Below, one piece after another: positions 22,031 to 34,578 of a DNA stretch of 64,000 bases (positions within the stretch are counted from its first letter, which is position 1; each line of letters starts with the position of its first letter). The translations under genes were made by a program, and so were the position numbers. The notes beneath the pieces were generated by a model that was not told the DNA's origin, made no database searches, and saw nothing but the letters and a program-made list of their open reading frames with translations. Source of the stretch: Ectobius pallidus (lineage: Eukaryota; Arthropoda; Insecta; Blattodea; Ectobiidae); contig CAXKWD010000009.1 in NCBI GenBank assembly GCA_964059195.1, positions 152,160,778 through 152,224,777 of the forward strand. Direction: 5' to 3'.

Positions 22031-22172
22031 TAGCATCGCAACCTTCCTTTCTTTTCGTATAACTTAATAAGATTTTCAGCCTTTGCACTAGGAAAATTTC
22101 ATTACCACATATAACGTATTATGTCCGAATATGAAAGACTTGGGAGATATACAATTCAAATTTTATTTAGAA

Positions 22173-22717
22173 CTAGCTTGTGCCCGCGGCTTCGCACGCG
22201 ATAATTATTTCAAAAATTAAAAATTAAGAGCATAATAGTTAAATCATTATATTTATTAACACCAAAATCACGTGGACTACATACCACGATTAGATAGCGT
22301 CGCCTGGTAAAAGAGACCTCAGATTCGAGTTCCCTGGCCCAGGAAACCCCTGCATAGTGAGTTTCGTCCAAATAAAACAATGTTTGACCATATTTAGGCC
22401 TATATTGAATATCCCTCTTCCGTGTAGGTTAAAAATTTCATATGTCTACCTGACTTGACATTCTAAACAAATGAATCGTCAAGGATGGACCTACAAAATC
22501 AAGCGATCGCCCGCGATAATTATTTCAGAAATTAAAAATTAAGAGCATAGTAGTTAAATCATTATATTTATTAGCACCTAAATCACGATTAGATAGCGTC
22601 GCCTGGTAAAAGCGACCTCAGATTCGAGGTACTTGGCCCAGAAAACCCCTGTATAGTGAGTTTCGTCCAAATCGAACAACGTTTGACCATATTTAGGCCC
22701 ATATTGATTATCCCTCT

Positions 22718-22762
<45 letters not shown>

Positions 22763-23100
22763 CCTCTTCGGTGTTGGTTGAAAATTTCATATATCTGCGT
22801 GCCTTGACATGATAAACAAATGAGTCGACCAGCGTGAGCTACAACATTCAAGCGATCGTAATGGTTTTATGACAAAAATAGCCAAAGCCTACTGTAATTG
22901 ATTTGACATTGAAATGTGTAACTGAAAATTGATGCTTCGAAAACGCTAAAATACACGTTTTCTGCCCGTTTTTCATTCATAACTCAATAACGAAAGCAAA
23001 AACTAAAAATGTAATATGCCGAAAACCTTCCCGGGAATGTACTCAACAACTTCCCAAAGTTTCATGGCGATCGGATGAATGGTGTAGTAATGCATAAAGG

Positions 23101-23131
<31 letters not shown>

Positions 23132-23155
23132 TTCATTTTTATATATATATATAGA
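22173..23155 (-). mobile_element. Helitron-1, second 5' end type, tandem body
   Basis: The minus-strand element begins TCTATATATATATATAAAAATG at 23155 and ends CTAG at 22173-22176, with the GCGAAG-loop hairpin just inside. A body segment of about 315 bp is duplicated. The junction at 22503-22515 (GCGATCGCCCGCG) is identical to those at 32486, 32801 and 36952. The 5' 150 bp is unlike that of the copies at 15313 and 35728. (AC)n at 23100-23128 and (TAA)n at 22719-22762 are internal. Confidence 0.8.
22719..22762. repeat. (TAA)n microsatellite inside Helitron
   Basis: About 14 TAA units replace the GGATAATCAA step of the Helitron body. A shorter ATT run occupies the same place at 37686-37701. 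Confidence 0.85.
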
Positions 23156-24295
23156 TAGATTTTGTATAAGCAAATGGTTAGCCTATATAATAATTTTACA
23201 GCTTTTGTAAAGTGTCAATTAGATGAGCATTTTCATTCTATATTGTTATATATAAAAGTAATTACATTCCAGATATTTGGCATGGAACATTTCACACAAG
23301 TATCACACTATTATTCAAAATAATTAAAATATAAGTTAAGTGAACTATTATTAATACAATAAAATAGTATTTGTAACTAAAATTATCACTTAACTTATGA
23401 TCTAAAATATGTTGGATTACTTGAGCATTTTTGTTTGTATCTGGCATTAAGCATTTCTTTGTTCACTAATACTAAATATGTACATTTAAATACCTAAATG
23501 AAAACAACACAAGGCAATGAAAAGTAAACACTAGTTGTATTTGTTGTATTTGTTGTTGTAATTTATAACGTATGAGCACAAACCAAATATCTGGAAGCGC
23601 AGAAAATACTATGGTTGGAAATGCTGTCTTTATGTTTGTTGTGATCAGAGATGAAACCAATAGATGACAAAGCTGTTTTCTACTGTGTAAATAAAATACT
23701 GTTGTCACCCTGCATTAATTAATTACATATTTGCGTCTTGTTATGTGTTGGCTTTTAACAACCACTCCAGTTGTTAGAGTTCAGTGGATGTGGAAACTTT
23801 TCATTAAATTCCTGGAGCAGGGAGTTAAAATAAAGTGGGCTTTTAAGAGCAGGCTCAGCACTTGACATCTGTGAGTTATGTCCTGCTTTCTCTCTAGATA
23901 ACCCAACATCCAGAGCAAAACTAGACTGATTCAGCTGTCAATTTGATACTATTTAATATTACAGTGCACATTGATAGCAACTTACATTATAACATCTTAT
24001 CAATTTGGTAATTTCGGAAAATGATGACGTCACTGTGGCGTATGTGTTAGAGGAGCAACGACTATAATTTTACCAGAGAACCCTGAAACGGATATTGCTT
24101 TGACTTTCATGAGGTTGGATTCACTACAACAAACAGAGGTTTTCAAGCACACTCATAATGATTACTAAGAAATCCCTTCTTTGTAAATACGTTGTAATTA
24201 ACTGTAATGTACAGTAATAAAAATTGTACAGTTTTCAAACTGTAATGTACAATAAATATAAATGGACTTGTGTAAGGGCTCCCTCATAATAAAAT
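23156..24295. other. Unannotated DNA
   Basis: I see no supported gene or repeat. The minus-strand frame at 23472-23708 has no known domain. Confidence 0.4.
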
Positions 24296-24497
24296 GAGAT
24301 TACTTACTTACTTCCTCAATGGCAATAGACAATTCCTAAGCAAGCTATCTTAAAGGAATATTATATATTTTATGGAACCCGAAGGTTCATTGCCGCGCTT
24401 ACCTGAGCCCGCCATTCAACCTAACTCCCTAACTCCATCCAATCATCCCTCACAAATCCTACTTCTCATAAATCCATTCTAAGATTGTCCAATGAGA
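24296..24497 (-). mobile_element. LINE-A 3' end fragment
   Basis: On the plus strand it reads ACTTACTTCCTCAATGGCAATAG, then GGAACCCGAAGGTTCATTGCC and the start of the coding tail. This is a minus-strand LINE-A 3' end with a TAAG-type tail. It is truncated after about 200 bp. Confidence 0.75.
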
Positions 24498-24998
24498 TTA
24501 GAAACAAGAAATTATTATATTGTTTATCAGGACTGTAATGAGATTTCCAATTCTGTTCCTGTAAAAATTCTAGTAAGTTAGTGAATCCTATGACAATCAC
24601 TTTCATACAGGAAATCTCAAGCTACATGTTGCAATCATTACTCAGTTTTCATGCGGATCTTTACAACAGAACTAGCAGTCGCCTGGGGCGGGAAATATTT
24701 TGAAACATTTAGGGGCGGCAATATTTAGATTTTTTTAAAGTTGAAATCTTCAATGCGAAATTAAAAAAAAAAGTTATAGAGTGGAAGTAAAAGGGACATT
24801 AGTCAACCTATTTATTGATTTCGCATGCCAGGGTAAGCAAGGAAAGTACATTTACTGTTTTAAGGCTTTATTTCAATTCCTGCCTTCTTGAAAAACTTAC
24901 CCACGATTTGGTTTCTTGTTAATTTAATGGAAAAGTAAGAAGTTATAACCGTTTATATTAAAAGTGTTTATTATTTATTCCCCACACTATCGAGATAT
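24498..24998. other. Unannotated DNA
   Basis: A GGGGCGG-containing patch near 24690-24720 could be an eroded transposon edge, but I find no partner for it. Confidence 0.35.
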
Positions 24999-25006
24999 GT
25001 TATAAC

Positions 25007-25637
25007 CAGGGCCCGGATTCTGATGACCTAAAATTGTTTGAAAAATGACCTATAAAGTGACCCTAAATTTTAAAGAAAATGACTTAATAATTACAAAAAC
25101 TGATATTTTATTTACAAAAAAATATTATTGTACACACAAAGCTGAATGTTCTTTTCTCATGGAAATTTATAGTGGCACTGAGGCACTGGTGAGTCAAAAT
25201 TCGGCACATCCTTTATTGAGGGTAAACAGTAGTTTGCACTCTCAAATCCAAGCAGGTGACAGACTCTGGTGCCAAGTCAATCTAATAACAATAGTAATAT
25301 AATACAAAATTTTGGCATTCTCATTTCCGACTGAGACATGCCGATGTTTTCCTTCTTGCAAACAACACTTCAAAAACAGCACCGCTAGCGACGAAAAAAG
25401 TTATTACACTCAATGTAAATACATGAAAATGACTGAATAAGGAAGCAAATGACACGAAAATGACAAAATAATGACCTAAAATTGAAATAAATGCCATAAA
25501 AATATAATATCGCAAAAAATGACCTAATAAATATGTATTTCTGTAATCTAGAGGCCATGATTAGGATTTATCTACAAGTTGGCAATGCCTATGTAGCATC
25601 AATAAAAAGATGACATGTCATTAGAATCCGGGCCCTG
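25007..25637. mobile_element. hAT MITE (CAGGGCCCGG family), copy 1
   Basis: A 631-bp element with the ends CAGGGCCCGGATTCTGATG and the inverse of CAGGGCCCGGATTCTAATG. The 8-bp target duplication, GTTATAAC, is perfect (24999-25006, 25638-25645). AAATGACCTA-type motifs recur several times inside each end. The middle, shared with the copy at 34997, has short minus-strand frames of no recognisable kind. Confidence 0.93.
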
Positions 25638-25689
25638 GTTATAACGTTTCCTTAAATACAAGCCTTTCTCAAATTAGGCCAATTCAAAT

Positions 25690-25925
25690 ATTTTTTTTTA
25701 TTTTTGATACTTAATTGATTTTTAAAAAAATAACTGTTTATTACAGATTTATTATTACAAATTACAAAAATACAAATTATTATTAAATTACAAATACAAA
25801 TATAAATAATATAAATACAATGATTACAATTTGCCTCGCATGAGCATAGCTCGTGTTCGGGGTCAGTCCAGTCATATTAAAATTATATTTTGAACATTAT
25901 ATAAAAAAAACATACATATTATAGG
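25690..25925 (-). mobile_element. LINE-B 3' untranslated fragment
   Basis: On the minus strand it reads CGAACACGAGCTATGCTCATG, then repeated TTTGTATTT and a TAATAAA-rich tail. This is the same 3' region as in the LINE at 5120-5812. No coding part remains. Confidence 0.65.
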
Positions 25926-26011
25926 TTTAGGCAAAAAATAAGAATAAAAATAAATAAGATTGCTTAATTGAAATAAAATACATGAACAAAGATACGAAAA
26001 AATAAATTACA

Positions 26012-27195
26012 ATAAAATCAGGTAAACTGATGTAACAAAGTGCCAGTATGTTTTTGTTTAATCAGTTACGACTGCTATTATGATATGCAGAATATGTTTT
26101 TTTAAAAATTGATTTCAAAGTTAAGCTCCAGATTTATTCATTAAGCAGGGCTTATGGAAGAAGAAAGGTCTACCATCTCGGCCACCTGGGTCATTTTAAC
26201 GGTCTAGTTGGATAAGTGCATGTAAATCAATATGTTTTTTGTCATAGCTACCTGTATTTTAATTTCCAAGGCCTTATAAGATCACAGTAAAACAATAGGC
26301 TATGTTGTCAAGATAACTGATTTTCATTTTTTTTTAATAAATTCTTTCGAATACGTATATTACCATAAAATAGGCACTAAATTGAGCATTACTCCGATAC
26401 AGGTCAACCGATTTTATCCATTATGAATAGACGTATTCCCATGGGCATTATAAATGTGTATACCAAGTTTCATAAAAATCCGGTAAAGCGTATTTGAGTT
26501 ACCGCGTCTTTAAAATATACACTAAATTGGGTTTTACTCCGGTACCGGTCTACCGATTTGGTCCAATATCAGTAGACGTCTTTCCACGTGCATTATAAAT
26601 GGGTATACAACATTTCAGGAAAATCCAATAAAGCATATTTGAGTTATCGTGACTTCTTATATATTAACATAAAAACACTAAATTGGGCATTATTCCGGTA
26701 CTGGCCAACCGATTTGGTCCAATATCAATAAACGTCTTCCCATGGACATTATAAATGCGTATACGAAGTTTCATAAATATCCGATAAAGCGTATTTGAGT
26801 TATTGCGCCTTTAAAGTAGACACTAAATTGGGTTTTACTCCGGGCCCGGTCAACAGATTAGGTTCAAATTCAATAGGGCACTTCTCATGGACGTCATAAA
26901 TGGGTATACCAAGTTTCATGGAAATCCGATACAGCGTATTTGAGTGATGGCGCCTTTCTATTATAAAGGCGCCATAATCTATTAAAATAGGCACTAAATT
27001 GGGCATTACTCCGGTACCGGTGAACCGATTTGGTTCAATATCAATAGGGTTCTTCCCATGGACATTATAAATGTGTTTTCCAAGTTTCATGAAAAAGCGT
27101 ACTTGAGTTATGGTGCGTACAGACACACGGACAGACGGACAGACATTTTTTCGTCCCCCACACAATCTCATAAAGTACCATACTGGCACTTAATA
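26012..27195 (+). mobile_element. Family B tandem-repeat element, copy 2
   Basis: The left end is AATCAGGTAAACTGATG; the right end is CATACTGGCACTT, followed by AATAA. Five units start at 26375, 26520, 26676, 26821 and 26992, so the periods are 145, 156, 145 and 171. Units alternate between a type reading GCATTA.TCC and one reading GGTTTTACTCC. The tRNA-like insert seen in copies 3 and 4 is deleted here to a short scar near 26170. A hairpin lies at 26949-26973. No transposase, Rep or helicase frame is present. Confidence 0.72.
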
Positions 27196-27657
27196 ACATA
27201 ACAGAGATAGAAACAAAATACCTCATGTTAAAATTTAAAAATTTACATTTGAGAATGAATAATGGAAATTATTTAACCACTTAGCAATACATGGATAGAA
27301 AACGTGAAATTCATATTTAATCAAATGGTAGTAAATGGAATGTTTGAGGTGGAAATTTGGGGGGGGGGGCACCAAAATATCTAGAGCCGACCCTGAAAAG
27401 AGTTGATAAACTTGGTATCTGCAGCTATAAGAGTTACAGTACAGTACGTGAAACATCATATGCCCTCCGTTTTTCCCTTTGTCCCTGCACAATAATACGG
27501 ATCACCATGGCGACGGAATTGATCTCTAACCACAACAATCACACTCCAGTCCTTGGAATGTTGTAACAAAGTAGGAAGGAATGTCAATCCGCTTGGGAAT
27601 GCCTCACATTACAGGGTGTTGCTTTTACTCTAAACGTCTGTCTGAAATTATTACGGA
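27196..27657. other. Unannotated DNA
   Basis: A G-run at 27359-27368 is the only notable feature. Confidence 0.4.
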
Positions 27658-27883
27658 CTAGCTTAAAAGGCCCGGCGTCATTCTGGTTTTGTATTTCGTA
27701 AATGCGAAAATAACTTATGCAGCTATAAATCCGGCTTTGAAGTGAATTTCACGATTAGAAAATAAATGGAAAAATTCAGTATTCGAAAGATTATGAGAAT
27801 TGAAATCGATTAAACTCACGATGAAAAAAATGTGTGTAAATGTATTTGACAGGCAGACATATATTCGTTTTTATTTATATAGA
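27658..27883 (-). mobile_element. Short Helitron-2 (226 bp)
   Basis: The minus-strand 5' end is TCTATATAAATAAAAACG; the 3' end is a GGCCTTTTAAG segment and CTAG. It lies between A and T of the target. It is much shorter than its relatives at 39614 and 54558, so it is a deletion derivative. Confidence 0.75.
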
Positions 27884-28163
27884 TGAAGAATGGAATAAGC
27901 CTACTGAGGCCGTAGTTTCTATATTCATTTGTCCAGACTTATAATTCCGTTACATTTCATGCAGATATAACAACCCTACGTAAGAGATTTTAATTACGAT
28001 TACATATAGAAATGTTGTAGCCTGGACCCCGAACTAAGCAACTTCCCCGGAATTTTCTGTAAATCATCTTTCATAAAAAGCATATTCCATCTTCAATAAA
28101 TGTTTAACATTACCTTATCAACTTCTCTGGCGTTTACAATAGCATGAGATATCCGTTGCCTTC

Positions 28164-28467
28164 CATAGCGATCGCGATGATATGATTTCGATGGTATGAC
28201 AAAAATAGACAAAGCCTTCTGCAATTGATTTGACAACTGAAATGTAATTATTACTGAAAACTGATGCTTCGAAAGCGCAAGAAATGCACGTCTCATTCTC
28301 GTTTTCACTAATAACTCGCGAACGATAGCTAAAATAAAAAATGTACTCTGCCAGAAACCTTCGCGGGAATGTTCTCAACAACTTCCCAAAGTTTCATGGT
28401 GATTGGATGAATGGTGTAGTAATGCATAAAGGACAAACACACATACATTCATTTTTATATATATAGA
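28164..28467 (-). mobile_element. Helitron-1 5' half, second 5' end type
   Basis: It begins TCTATATATATAAAAATG on the minus strand at 28467. It shares the same 5' 150 bp as the element at 22173, then enters the common body as far as the GCGATCGC landmark near 28165. The 3' part is missing. Confidence 0.7.
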
Positions 28468-28890
28468 TTATCAAGACGAGTTTATGGGGATTCCCCCAGA
28501 TGTAGTGTCAGTAGCGAAGATGTATTGAAAAGTTAACTCTTTACTCTTATGTGTGGTCGGTGTGTTAATTAATGGTTGAAATGACTACGTTTCTACTTTG
28601 CATTGAACTGGGTTCATTGTGTTTCAGATTCGCTTTTACTGCGGAATTCCGCAATATTCCTGACACGCCGTCAAACAGAACAATAAGGCACGTTTAATTG
28701 TGCAAGGCACAAGATTTATTGCCTATATGGAAACTCTGTCGCATCTAGATACAATGCAGAGTTGTCTTTTCAGCACAGATGCTATTAGATATAATCTCTG
28801 TGTCTCTGGCTCGACAAGCAAACTTATGTTTCGTTTGAAAATCTTTCACGGATGTGACACGAAAATTCTGGGCGATTTCCTCTTACATTT
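28468..28890. other. Unannotated DNA
   Basis: The 64-codon frame at 28700-28894 has no recognisable domain. I see nothing else. Confidence 0.4.
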
Positions 28891-28898
28891 GTAACCAC

Positions 28899-29625
28899 TA
28901 GGGCAAGGCATTTCATGGCCATAAAATAGTGGAAAAATGCAAAATAAAAAATGCATTTATGAGCTAAAAATATTGAAAAAAATGACACAAAATGTTTAAA
29001 AAAATGACCAACAGATTTCCCATTATTACTTAAATTTAGTTTTTTTAAGTAGGCCTAATGAATTGCTAAAAGCAATTTAAAGGATGACAATGCGTTATAT
29101 ATGAATTTACAATATAAAACACACTTATTTTATTACGGTACTAAAAAAGTAAGTAAATGTATACTATTTGGACCCCCTTAACGAATTAAAGCTTTATGAA
29201 CTGGCATGCCCTTGAAATTACCCCTAGCAAATTAATATTTGCTATTTAAGAAGAAAGAAAAATAATAATTCTTTATTGCTACATGACAAGCTGCTGTTTA
29301 CAATAAACCTGAATTAAAATTAACTAAGAACACTTGGCGGAGATTTTCAAATAAAAACTATTGTCTGTTGTCTGAAACTAACAATTTGTACATGGAAAAA
29401 CTCCTCTCTACCTCCAATGGAAGATGGCCTAAAATGCTCAAAATGACCTAATAATACCAAAAAGACCTAAAAATTGCCAAAAAAGACCTATCTCTTGAAA
29501 ATGACGATAAATGCAAGATAAAGCAAAAAAAAATGCAAAAACAAATTGCCCTTATTTAATAAATTACACATTTATACACATTCGAGCTAACTTTTAACCT
29601 TCATATAAAAAAATGCCTTGCCCTA
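28899..29625. mobile_element. hAT MITE (TAGGGCAAGG family)
   Basis: The ends are TAGGGCAAGGCATTT and AAATGCCTTGCCCTA. The flanking duplication is GTAACCAC against GTAATCAC, one mismatch. AAAAATGCAAAA and AAATGACC motifs are dense near both ends. No frame. Confidence 0.85.
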
Positions 29626-29633
29626 GTAATCAC

Positions 29634-30940
29634 TGTGCATGAAGAAAATTTCACTTTTCATGAAATTATGGAAAATGCTATAAGACGATTTTGTTACGAG
29701 GCTGAAACAACTGAATACGCACTTCTCGCAATACGGCCTCTTATACAGATTGAGAAATGAAGTGTAACACGCCAAAGTTTGAAGTTAACAAGGACTTCGA
29801 CAACACATACATACAATCAGCCTGATCTGGGATCGAATCCACGACTGCTCCATTCAACACATGACGTAATTTCAATAATTATGAAGTTTACAATAATAAA
29901 TTAACTGGAAAATTTCATTGGAAGCAGAAAATTCAATTCACGTCGACATAGGCCAAGCTTCTGTTGGTTAGGCTCAGATGTTTATAATCAAGAAATGAAA
30001 TCCAATGAGATTCTTTCCCCAGTGGTTAGGTAATATAACGAGAGGTTCGTATATACATAATTTTGTCTCCAGAGAATCCGGACTTCAAGTTATATTTAGT
30101 GAACACTCACAGAATTAAGCATGTAAGGAATGACATCAAAATCATGAAAACGAATAAAACTCATATCAATTTGTGTCATTGTAAACGAGATAGCCGATGG
30201 CGTGACAATGGATATCTTGTCTAATATATCGATCGGCGAAAATCGCACTCTGTGCGACATTTCATCGGCTTAACTTCCTTGCTGCAACTAATAATATCGT
30301 GTTAACTGTTATCAATATTTATTTACGAGGGCCTAATAGTGGCAACACAGCTATAAAAACAAGGCGAATTACAGGAACTTCAAATCATTTTGTAGGATGT
30401 TGGTTGGATATCCAGCATGCTTCAGGGCAAATAGGAGCCTTCTATCACTACGAATGCCTTCAGAGTAACCAGAAGAAATTGAGTTGACTCTATCAACCGG
30501 TCTAAAATAAATTTTGGATCCGACAGAAAGCAAACGATTAAAATTAATTTAATACCTTAAAGTAAAGTAGAAATAATGTAATACTTTTTTGTTCGTATTC
30601 ATGTACCTGTAATACATATTTTATGAACATATCTAAATAAATTTATGTTTTAAAATTACCAAGTATATTTAATCTTTTGCAAAATTTTATTGCATGTTAC
30701 ATATTGCAAATGTTTCTAGAGCTATTAGGAAATTTTTGAAAATCAATTTACAATGGCAATCATGATTTTTCGCCAAAACGTAATAACTTTTATTTTAGAA
30801 AAAGTCAGATTGGTTTACTCGCAATAATAAAACGCTATCGGAATACTATTGGTTGATACTTGGGTAAAGCCAAACTTAACACCGAAACAACAACTTTGGC
30901 CTGGAGATAAAAGTGAAAGAACAGGAAAAAAAACAAAGTA
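29634..30940. other. Mostly unannotated; repeat D fragment
   Basis: The stretch 29700-29785 (GAAACAACTGAATACGC, CGGCCTCTTATACAG) belongs to diverged repeat D. A minus-strand B-box-like GATCGAATCC lies at 29832. I see no gene. Confidence 0.4.
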
Positions 30941-30948
30941 GCTTAGGA

Positions 30949-31668
30949 CAAGGGCGCCCATATGATATTTTCTAGGGGGGGGGCGAATCTATTTAATTAA
31001 TTACTTTTTTGTCGCTTTAACCTCTTGGGCCACTTTGTAACATTATATTAATAATATAATAAGTGCAACAATGACGTAGCCAGAAAATAATTGCGGGGAA
31101 GGTCGGAATACCCCCCAAAAAGGGGGTCGGGAGTCCATCCCCAGAAAAATTTTAAATATTGAACTAATGAAAATCACATTTTATGCTATTTTAGCACTGA
31201 AAAACTAGTTAGTAAATTTGTGTACCATACTCTTAAGACATGCCAATGTAAAAAAGCAATCGTTACTTAAGTTTTAGTACTTAGGCTATTACTATTTTTA
31301 AGGAAAGTTAAATAGCACATGGGACAATGGACACAATAGCCTAAGTTACTCGTTATGTTATGAAAACAAAATAACTGCTATATCATATTTGACACACCAA
31401 CAAAACTTGCTTCATTTAATAATTTTTTTAAATACACAAATAGGAATTTAGGTTTGTACTTTTAGGGTCCAGACCCCCCTTTCCTAATCCACTGTGAATT
31501 CTGCTTCCATGTTGTCAATTTGGTAAAACTTCTGCAAACTTTTTATGTCCCTACTGACTTTCAAATAATTGTCCTAAAAGAAAAACACCCGACTATAATC
31601 ATTAATATACATTTTTCTTCCTTTCCCTGAGAGCTAGCCCCCCCCGCCCCCGGGTATGGGCGCCCATG
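30949..31668. mobile_element. hAT-like MITE with G-run ends
   Basis: The ends are CAAGGGCGCCCATA and TATGGGCGCCCATG, each followed inward by a run of G or C. The 8-bp target duplication, GCTTAGGA, is perfect (30941-30948, 31669-31676). It is 720 bp long with no transposase frame. Confidence 0.85.
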
Positions 31669-31676
31669 GCTTAGGA

Positions 31677-32036
31677 TACATCCATTGGAGAAACAAACGT
31701 GACAACAATGTGAATTCATTAATTTTATCTGGAATAATAATATTTCCTTTCAACTGTTTTCCTAATCCATTACCAACTATGATCAGTTTGTGTGGGGGAG
31801 GATTTGGTATTATTCCCGGGGACAAAAAGTGTTAGCTTATTGGTACGATTGGATGCAGAATAACTATGAAATGTTATTGTAAGTTATAATAAAGGGAAGG
31901 TATAATATTGAGCACTGAAATTTCTCCACTCTGTGCACCAGAAGAGTTATCTATGGATTATGAAGGACGTTATGGTTCTCGATCACTAGCTGCTAAGGAC
32001 TTGATTGCTTATGACGTCACATCCGCCTACTGTTAC
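31677..32036. other. Unannotated DNA
   Basis: I see nothing that I can support. Confidence 0.4.
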
Positions 32037-33327
32037 TCCTCTCGTCTCCACCCCTGGGACTCGGGATTGAATCTCGATGGATCCATCTGAAATTTGTGCT
32101 GGACAAAATGGGGTCGGTTTTCCTGTTTCCTCTCTTATAATATGTCACTAGCATGTGCCCGCGGCTTCGCCCGCGATAACTATTTCAAAAATTAAAAATT
32201 AAAAGTTAAGAGCGTAATAGTTAAATAATTATATTTATTAATACCTAAATCACGTGGACAACATACCACGATTAGATAGCGTTGCCTGGTAAAAGCGACC
32301 TCAGATTCGAGTTCCCTGGCCCAGAAAACCCCTGCATAGTGAGTTTCGTCCAAGTCGAACAATGTTTGACCATATTTAGGCCTATATTGATTATCCCTCT
32401 TCCGTGTAGGTTGAAAATTTCATACGTCTGTGGGACTTGATATTCTAAACAAATGAATCGTCAAGGATGGACCTACAAAATCAAGCGATCGCCCGCGATA
32501 ATTATTTCAGAAATTAAAAATTAAGAGCATAATAGTTAAATCATTATATTTATTAACACCTAAATCACGTGAATTACATACCACGATTAGATAGCGTCGC
32601 CTGGTAAAAGCGACCTCAGATTCGAGTTCCCTGGCCCAGAAAACCCCTGTATAGTGAGTTTCGTCCAAGTCGAACAATGTTTGACCATATTTAGGCCTAT
32701 ATTGAATATCCCTCTTCCGTGTAGGTTGAAAATTTCATACGTCTGTGGGACTTGATATTCTAAACAAATGAATCGTCAAGGATGGACCTACAAAATCAAG
32801 CGATCGCCCGCGATAATTATTCCAGAAATTAAAAATTAAGAGCATAATAGTTAAATCATTATATTTATTAACACCTAAATCACGTGAATTACATACCACG
32901 ATTAGATAGCGTCGCCTGGTAAAAGCGACCTCAGATTCGAGTTCCTTGGCCAAGAAAACCTCTGTATAGTGAGATTCGTCCAAATAAAACAACGTTTGAC
33001 CATATTTAGGGCTTACAACATTCAAGCGATCGCGAAAGTTTTGTTTTCAAGGTTTGACAAAAATAGCCAAAGCCAACTGTAATTGATTTGACATTGAAAT
33101 GTTTTACTGAAAAGTGATGCTTCGAAATCTAAAAAAATGCACGTTTTTTGCCCGCTTTTCACTCATAACTCGCAAACGAAAGCGAAAATTAAAATTCCGG
33201 CATCGAGGTGCATTTTCCGACCCTTCAGTCCACCTATGTTTAAAATTTCAGATCTCTGCGTTCAGTAGATTCGCTGGGCATCGCGGACAGACAAATGGAT
33301 CTGCTGCTCCATTCATCATAATATGAG
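32037..33327 (+). repeat. SINE-like family G, split by a Helitron
   Basis: The left piece (32037-32147) has GGGATTGAATCTCG, GGATCCATCTG and GACAAAATGGGGTCGG. The right piece (33291-33327) has TGCTCCATTCATCATAATATG. Together they parallel the copy at 655-815. Confidence 0.5.
32148..33292 (-). mobile_element. Helitron-1 with tripled body, 5'-truncated
   Basis: The 3' end, CTAG, is at 32148-32151 with its hairpin. The 3' body is present three times: the junction GCGATCGCCCGCG recurs at about 32485 and 32800, a period of about 315 bp. The first-type 5' region (GCGATGCCCAGCG, CAGAGATCTG on the minus strand) follows to about 33290. The CTGT repeat and TCTATATTAATA end are missing. Confidence 0.8.
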
Positions 33328-33619
33328 CAGTAAAAAAAAAAAAATATTATTACGTTTGACAAGGTTTGTATTGAGTCCATCAACATATTGGTGTAACTGA
33401 AGTTATTGTTTGTTTTGTTTCGTGTTTTGATTTTTCAAATACAGGCGTTCTGAAGTAAACAATCTGGACGTAATATTATAGCTACAGAATATTAATCCTC
33501 TACAGCTCTAGCTGTGGTGGAATGCACGTCGATATAATCCCAGAAGACATGGAAGTGCGGTACAACACATCCCTTAAACATGTCTTATACGTAGCCCGTA
33601 AGAAGAGCAGGTTTTGTCT

Positions 33620-33880
33620 ATGTTTGCGATGCCCAGCCAAATCTAGAGCACGCAGAGGTATGGTATTTCTAACACAGATGGACTGAAGGGTGGCCGAATG
33701 CACCTCGAAGCCGGATTTTTAATTTTCGCTTTCGTTCGCGAGTTATGAGTGAAAAACGGGCAGAAAACGAGATGTGTAGCGCTATCAACTCTCTAATAAT
33801 TGTGAAATTAATTGCAGGTGGCCTTTTTCTGTTGCCATAGCTACTGGAAAAGAAGAGCATCGCAAAGTCTGCTGCTGAAG
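33620..33880 (+). mobile_element. Decayed Helitron-1 fragment
   Basis: GCGATGCCCAGC, GATGGACTGAAGGGTGG, CACCTCGAAGCCGGA and GTTCGCGAGTTATGAGTG follow the Helitron-1 order, with substitutions. It breaks off in the body, with no 3' hairpin. Confidence 0.65.
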
Positions 33881-34578
33881 GGAATGCGTGTCTTACTATA
33901 AAGTTGAATTTTAAAAACCTCCGCTGTGAGAGAAAATATGTAAGATAAATGTCAATATTCTTGAAAGTGATTCTTTTTAATACAATATGAATAATCATTG
34001 ATTTAACATTAATATTTTATGTAATAACATATTTTTAATTTAAAGGAAATGTAAAAAAAATAGTCTTTATGGATTTTTAATAAAATACTTACACTGTAGA
34101 TGTTCAGTTTAAATTGGCATGACGTAGGGAATAGGGGTTATAAAGTCGAGCCCTTCCGACCGAGAATGTTATTCACAAACACCCTGTGTCGTCATGGCGA
34201 GGTTTCAGAAGACTTACACAGTAACCTGTTAGAAATATCGACCCGCATCTAAATCCACCAACCAAACTGTCTGCAGCTGGATTCAAACCCCGACGCTTCA
34301 CTCCTTGAACAGTAATATTTACTATAGTGCTTTACTTTCCACTTCCTTTGCCCGTAGCACAGGTACTCAAATTCTCTGTGTATGAACAGTCCAGCTCAAG
34401 AATAATATTTGGGTTAGATATCTTCTGGGGATGTGATACGAAGGTTGGCACCACTTCCTCTTAGTTTTAATGGCACTTCAAGCGAAGAAAATTTAGTTCC
34501 GATTTTCTCGAAAACTACTTTGTAAAATAAAAATCGACTGATGCTTCATTTACAAGTATCCGCTTAGAAAAGACTATA
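33881..34578. other. Unannotated; minus-strand tRNA-like scrap
   Basis: GCTGGATTCAAACCCCG near 34270 reads as a B box on the minus strand. I see nothing else. Confidence 0.35.

Noticed and set aside
23472..23708. A minus-strand 78-codon frame as a small protein gene
   Set aside because: Composition is background and a low-complexity Q-rich stretch comes from TTG repeats. No other support.
30949..31668. G-runs as a quadruplex regulatory site
   Set aside because: The runs are at the ends of a hAT-like MITE with a perfect duplication, which explains them.
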